Shown: positions 63,075-64,000 of the stretch, piece after piece
Layout of the letters: each line of letters starts with the position of its first letter
Position numbering within the stretch: position 1 is the stretch's first letter
DNA from: Phycisphaeraceae bacterium
GTDB lineage: Bacteria > Planctomycetota > Phycisphaerae > Phycisphaerales > UBA1924
Length of the DNA: 64,000 bases
NCBI GenBank assembly: GCA_019636695.1
Contig: JAHBXD010000005.1
Location: forward strand, 62,001 to 126,000
Direction: 5' to 3'
Notes under the pieces: generated by a model
Seen by the model: the letters and a program-made list of their open reading frames with translations, nothing else
Databases searched by the model: none
What the model was told of the DNA's origin: nothing
Made by a program: the position numbers and the translations under genes

Positions 63075-64000
63075 ATGCAGCAGATCCAGATTCGACATCT
63101 TGCGCGCAGCACGCTGGCGGGCCAGGAACGCACTTTCGACACCCAACGCATTCGCCTCGGGCGAAGGGCGGAGAACGACATTGTCTTTGACGCCGTTCGC
63201 GATGCGCTCGTCAGCGGATCTCACGTCGAAATCCACCTCGACAATGGACAACTCCTGGTCACCGACCTCGGATCGAGCAACGGGACTTTTGTCAACGGCA
63301 GAAGAATCTCGGCCCCTACGCCGGTTCAGCCTTCCGATGTCATCTCCCTCGGGCAAGGCGGGCCGGAGTTTTCTGTTTCCGTTCCTGGCGCTGTCGCGCC
63401 TGCCCCCGCGGGTGTGAGTGCAACGATCGTCGCCCCGGTGCGCCCCAAGCCTGTTCAAGCCGTGCCATCGGTGCGTCCATATGTTGCACCAAAGGCCGCC
63501 CCGCCGGCGGTTGCTCCCGGGCGAGACATGCAGCCCGTGGCGCGAGCGGGCGGCCCCGCCCACCCTGAGGCGCCTCACGCACACAAGGGTGTCGGCATGA
63601 ACACCCTGATGCGCGTGGTCAAGAGCGCTACCGCCAAGGAACGCAAACGGACAACCATGGTCGCAACGGTCATCGCTGCGCTGCTGGCCGTGGGCGTGGG
63701 CCTTGGTGTCTACTTCAGCATTCCCAAGGCATCTGAAACACCGACCGGGCCGTCGCTGCCTTCCGCGCGTGAAATCCAGAATCGAATTTTGGGCTCGACA
63801 TATGTGGTGATGGTGCGCCACGCCGGACAGCAACGCTTTTCTCCACAAGGTACGGCCTGGTCGGTCCGGCCCGGACTTCTGGCGACCAACGCGCACGTTG
63901 CTGAGCTTTTCACCGAAGTCGGCACGGGCGGCGAAGTGATCGCCCGCAAGCACTGTGCTCCCGGGGAAGAGCCGACCGAGGTGCGCATCACCGGCATCAC
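63075..64000 (+). CDS. FHA-domain, single-pass membrane, trypsin-like serine protease (partial)
   Basis: The gene is open to the window end (308 residues visible). Residues 1-95 form an FHA domain that binds phosphothreonine: RIRLGRRAENDIVF, SGSHVEI and DLGSSNGTFVNGRRI. A Pro/Ala-rich linker (100-170) is followed by a membrane helix (195-215, MVATVIAALLAVGVGLGVYFS). The part beyond it starts a trypsin-like domain: GTAWSVRPGLLATNAHVAE contains the catalytic His274. The Asp and Ser lie outside the window. The layout puts a phosphoprotein sensor inside the cell and a protease outside, suggesting signalling to envelope proteolysis. It is not a closed frame, so it is easily missed. Confidence 0.88.
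   Translation, partial: MQQIQIRHLARSTLAGQERTFDTQRIRLGRRAENDIVFDAVRDALVSGSHVEIHLDNGQLLVTDLGSSNGTFVNGRRISAPTPVQPSDVISLGQGGPEFSVSVPGAVAPAPAGVSATIVAPVRPKPVQAVPSVRPYVAPKAAPPAVAPGRDMQPVARAGGPAHPEAPHAHKGVGMNTLMRVVKSATAKERKRTTMVATVIAALLAVGVGLGVYFSIPKASETPTGPSLPSAREIQNRILGSTYVVMVRHAGQQRFSPQGTAWSVRPGLLATNAHVAELFTEVGTGGEVIARKHCAPGEEPTEVRITGI

Noticed and set aside
62667-63953. A 428-codon minus-strand frame over the FHA-protease gene.
   Set aside because: The plus-strand reading frame, open to the window end, has an FHA domain, a membrane helix and a trypsin-like His motif. The minus-strand frame has none.

Overview
The window is a stretch of GC-rich bacterial chromosome, dense in genes on both strands. 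It fits a member of the Planctomycetota, most likely the class Phycisphaerae. The supporting signs are: a 23S-5S rRNA pair with no 16S next to it; a secreted protein ending in a PTPGA-type (PEP-CTERM-like) sorting tail; a di-haem peroxidase with Planctomycete-style dockerin-like repeats; an HU protein with a lysine-rich tail; a futalosine-pathway menaquinone gene (mqnD); and many small secreted proteins of no known family. The assignment is inference from gene content. No CRISPR array, phage, plasmid or insertion sequence was recognised.

Layout. 1-8.1 kb: 3' end of dxs, NAD kinase, queD, tRNA-His, ATP-type PEP carboxykinase, an acyl-CoA mutase with isobutyryl-CoA mutase-type active-site residues, tRNA-Lys, then divergent thiL and cutC. 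8.1-13.1 kb: glnS, an RluA-type pseudouridine synthase, a UbiA-like prenyltransferase, and ribH-nusB. 13.1-23.5 kb: a low-density region with a PTPGA-tailed secreted protein, a TIM-barrel protein, a sulfotransferase-like protein, a chromate transporter, asnS, a D-hydroxyacid dehydrogenase, a nuclease/phosphatase-fold protein, HU, and a LuxR-type regulator bracketed by a 16-bp inverted repeat. 23.5-34.7 kb: di-haem peroxidase with dockerin-like repeats, M28 peptidase, threonine dehydratase, rpsG and rpsL, a MazG-like hydrolase, an ICMT-like methyltransferase, a P1B-4 metal ATPase, a DMT transporter and sixA.

34.7-38.1 kb: 5S and 23S rRNA on the minus strand with promoter and terminator. 38.2-43.7 kb: three large genes forming a type IV pilus/type II secretion-like inner-membrane assembly (PilM/N-, PilO- and PilP-like). 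43.9-47 kb: small membrane proteins and a RicT/PSP1 protein. 47-55.3 kb: FAH-family hydrolase, mqnD, a fused MsrB-MsrA, a fatty-acid desaturase, a KDPG-aldolase relative, an SDR, purA, a tiny zinc ribbon and ruvB. 55.3-64 kb: M28 lipoprotein peptidase, coiled-coil lipoprotein, an unusual tRNA-Cys, three secreted proteins of unknown role, and the start of an FHA-transmembrane-trypsin-like protease that runs off the window.

Two patterns run across the window. First, at least 13 protein genes have a -10-like hexamer (TACACT, TACGCT, TACCAT and similar) only 5-8 nt before the start codon, which predicts leaderless mRNAs and helps fix starts. Second, three stable-RNA genes (tRNA-His, tRNA-Cys, 23S) have a TTGACC -35 box with a 16-18 bp spacer, and two secreted-protein genes have TTGACA-17/18-TAGATT with leaders of about 200 nt. 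The most unusual single item is a tRNA with a Cys (GCA) anticodon and U73 but a serine-like long variable arm.
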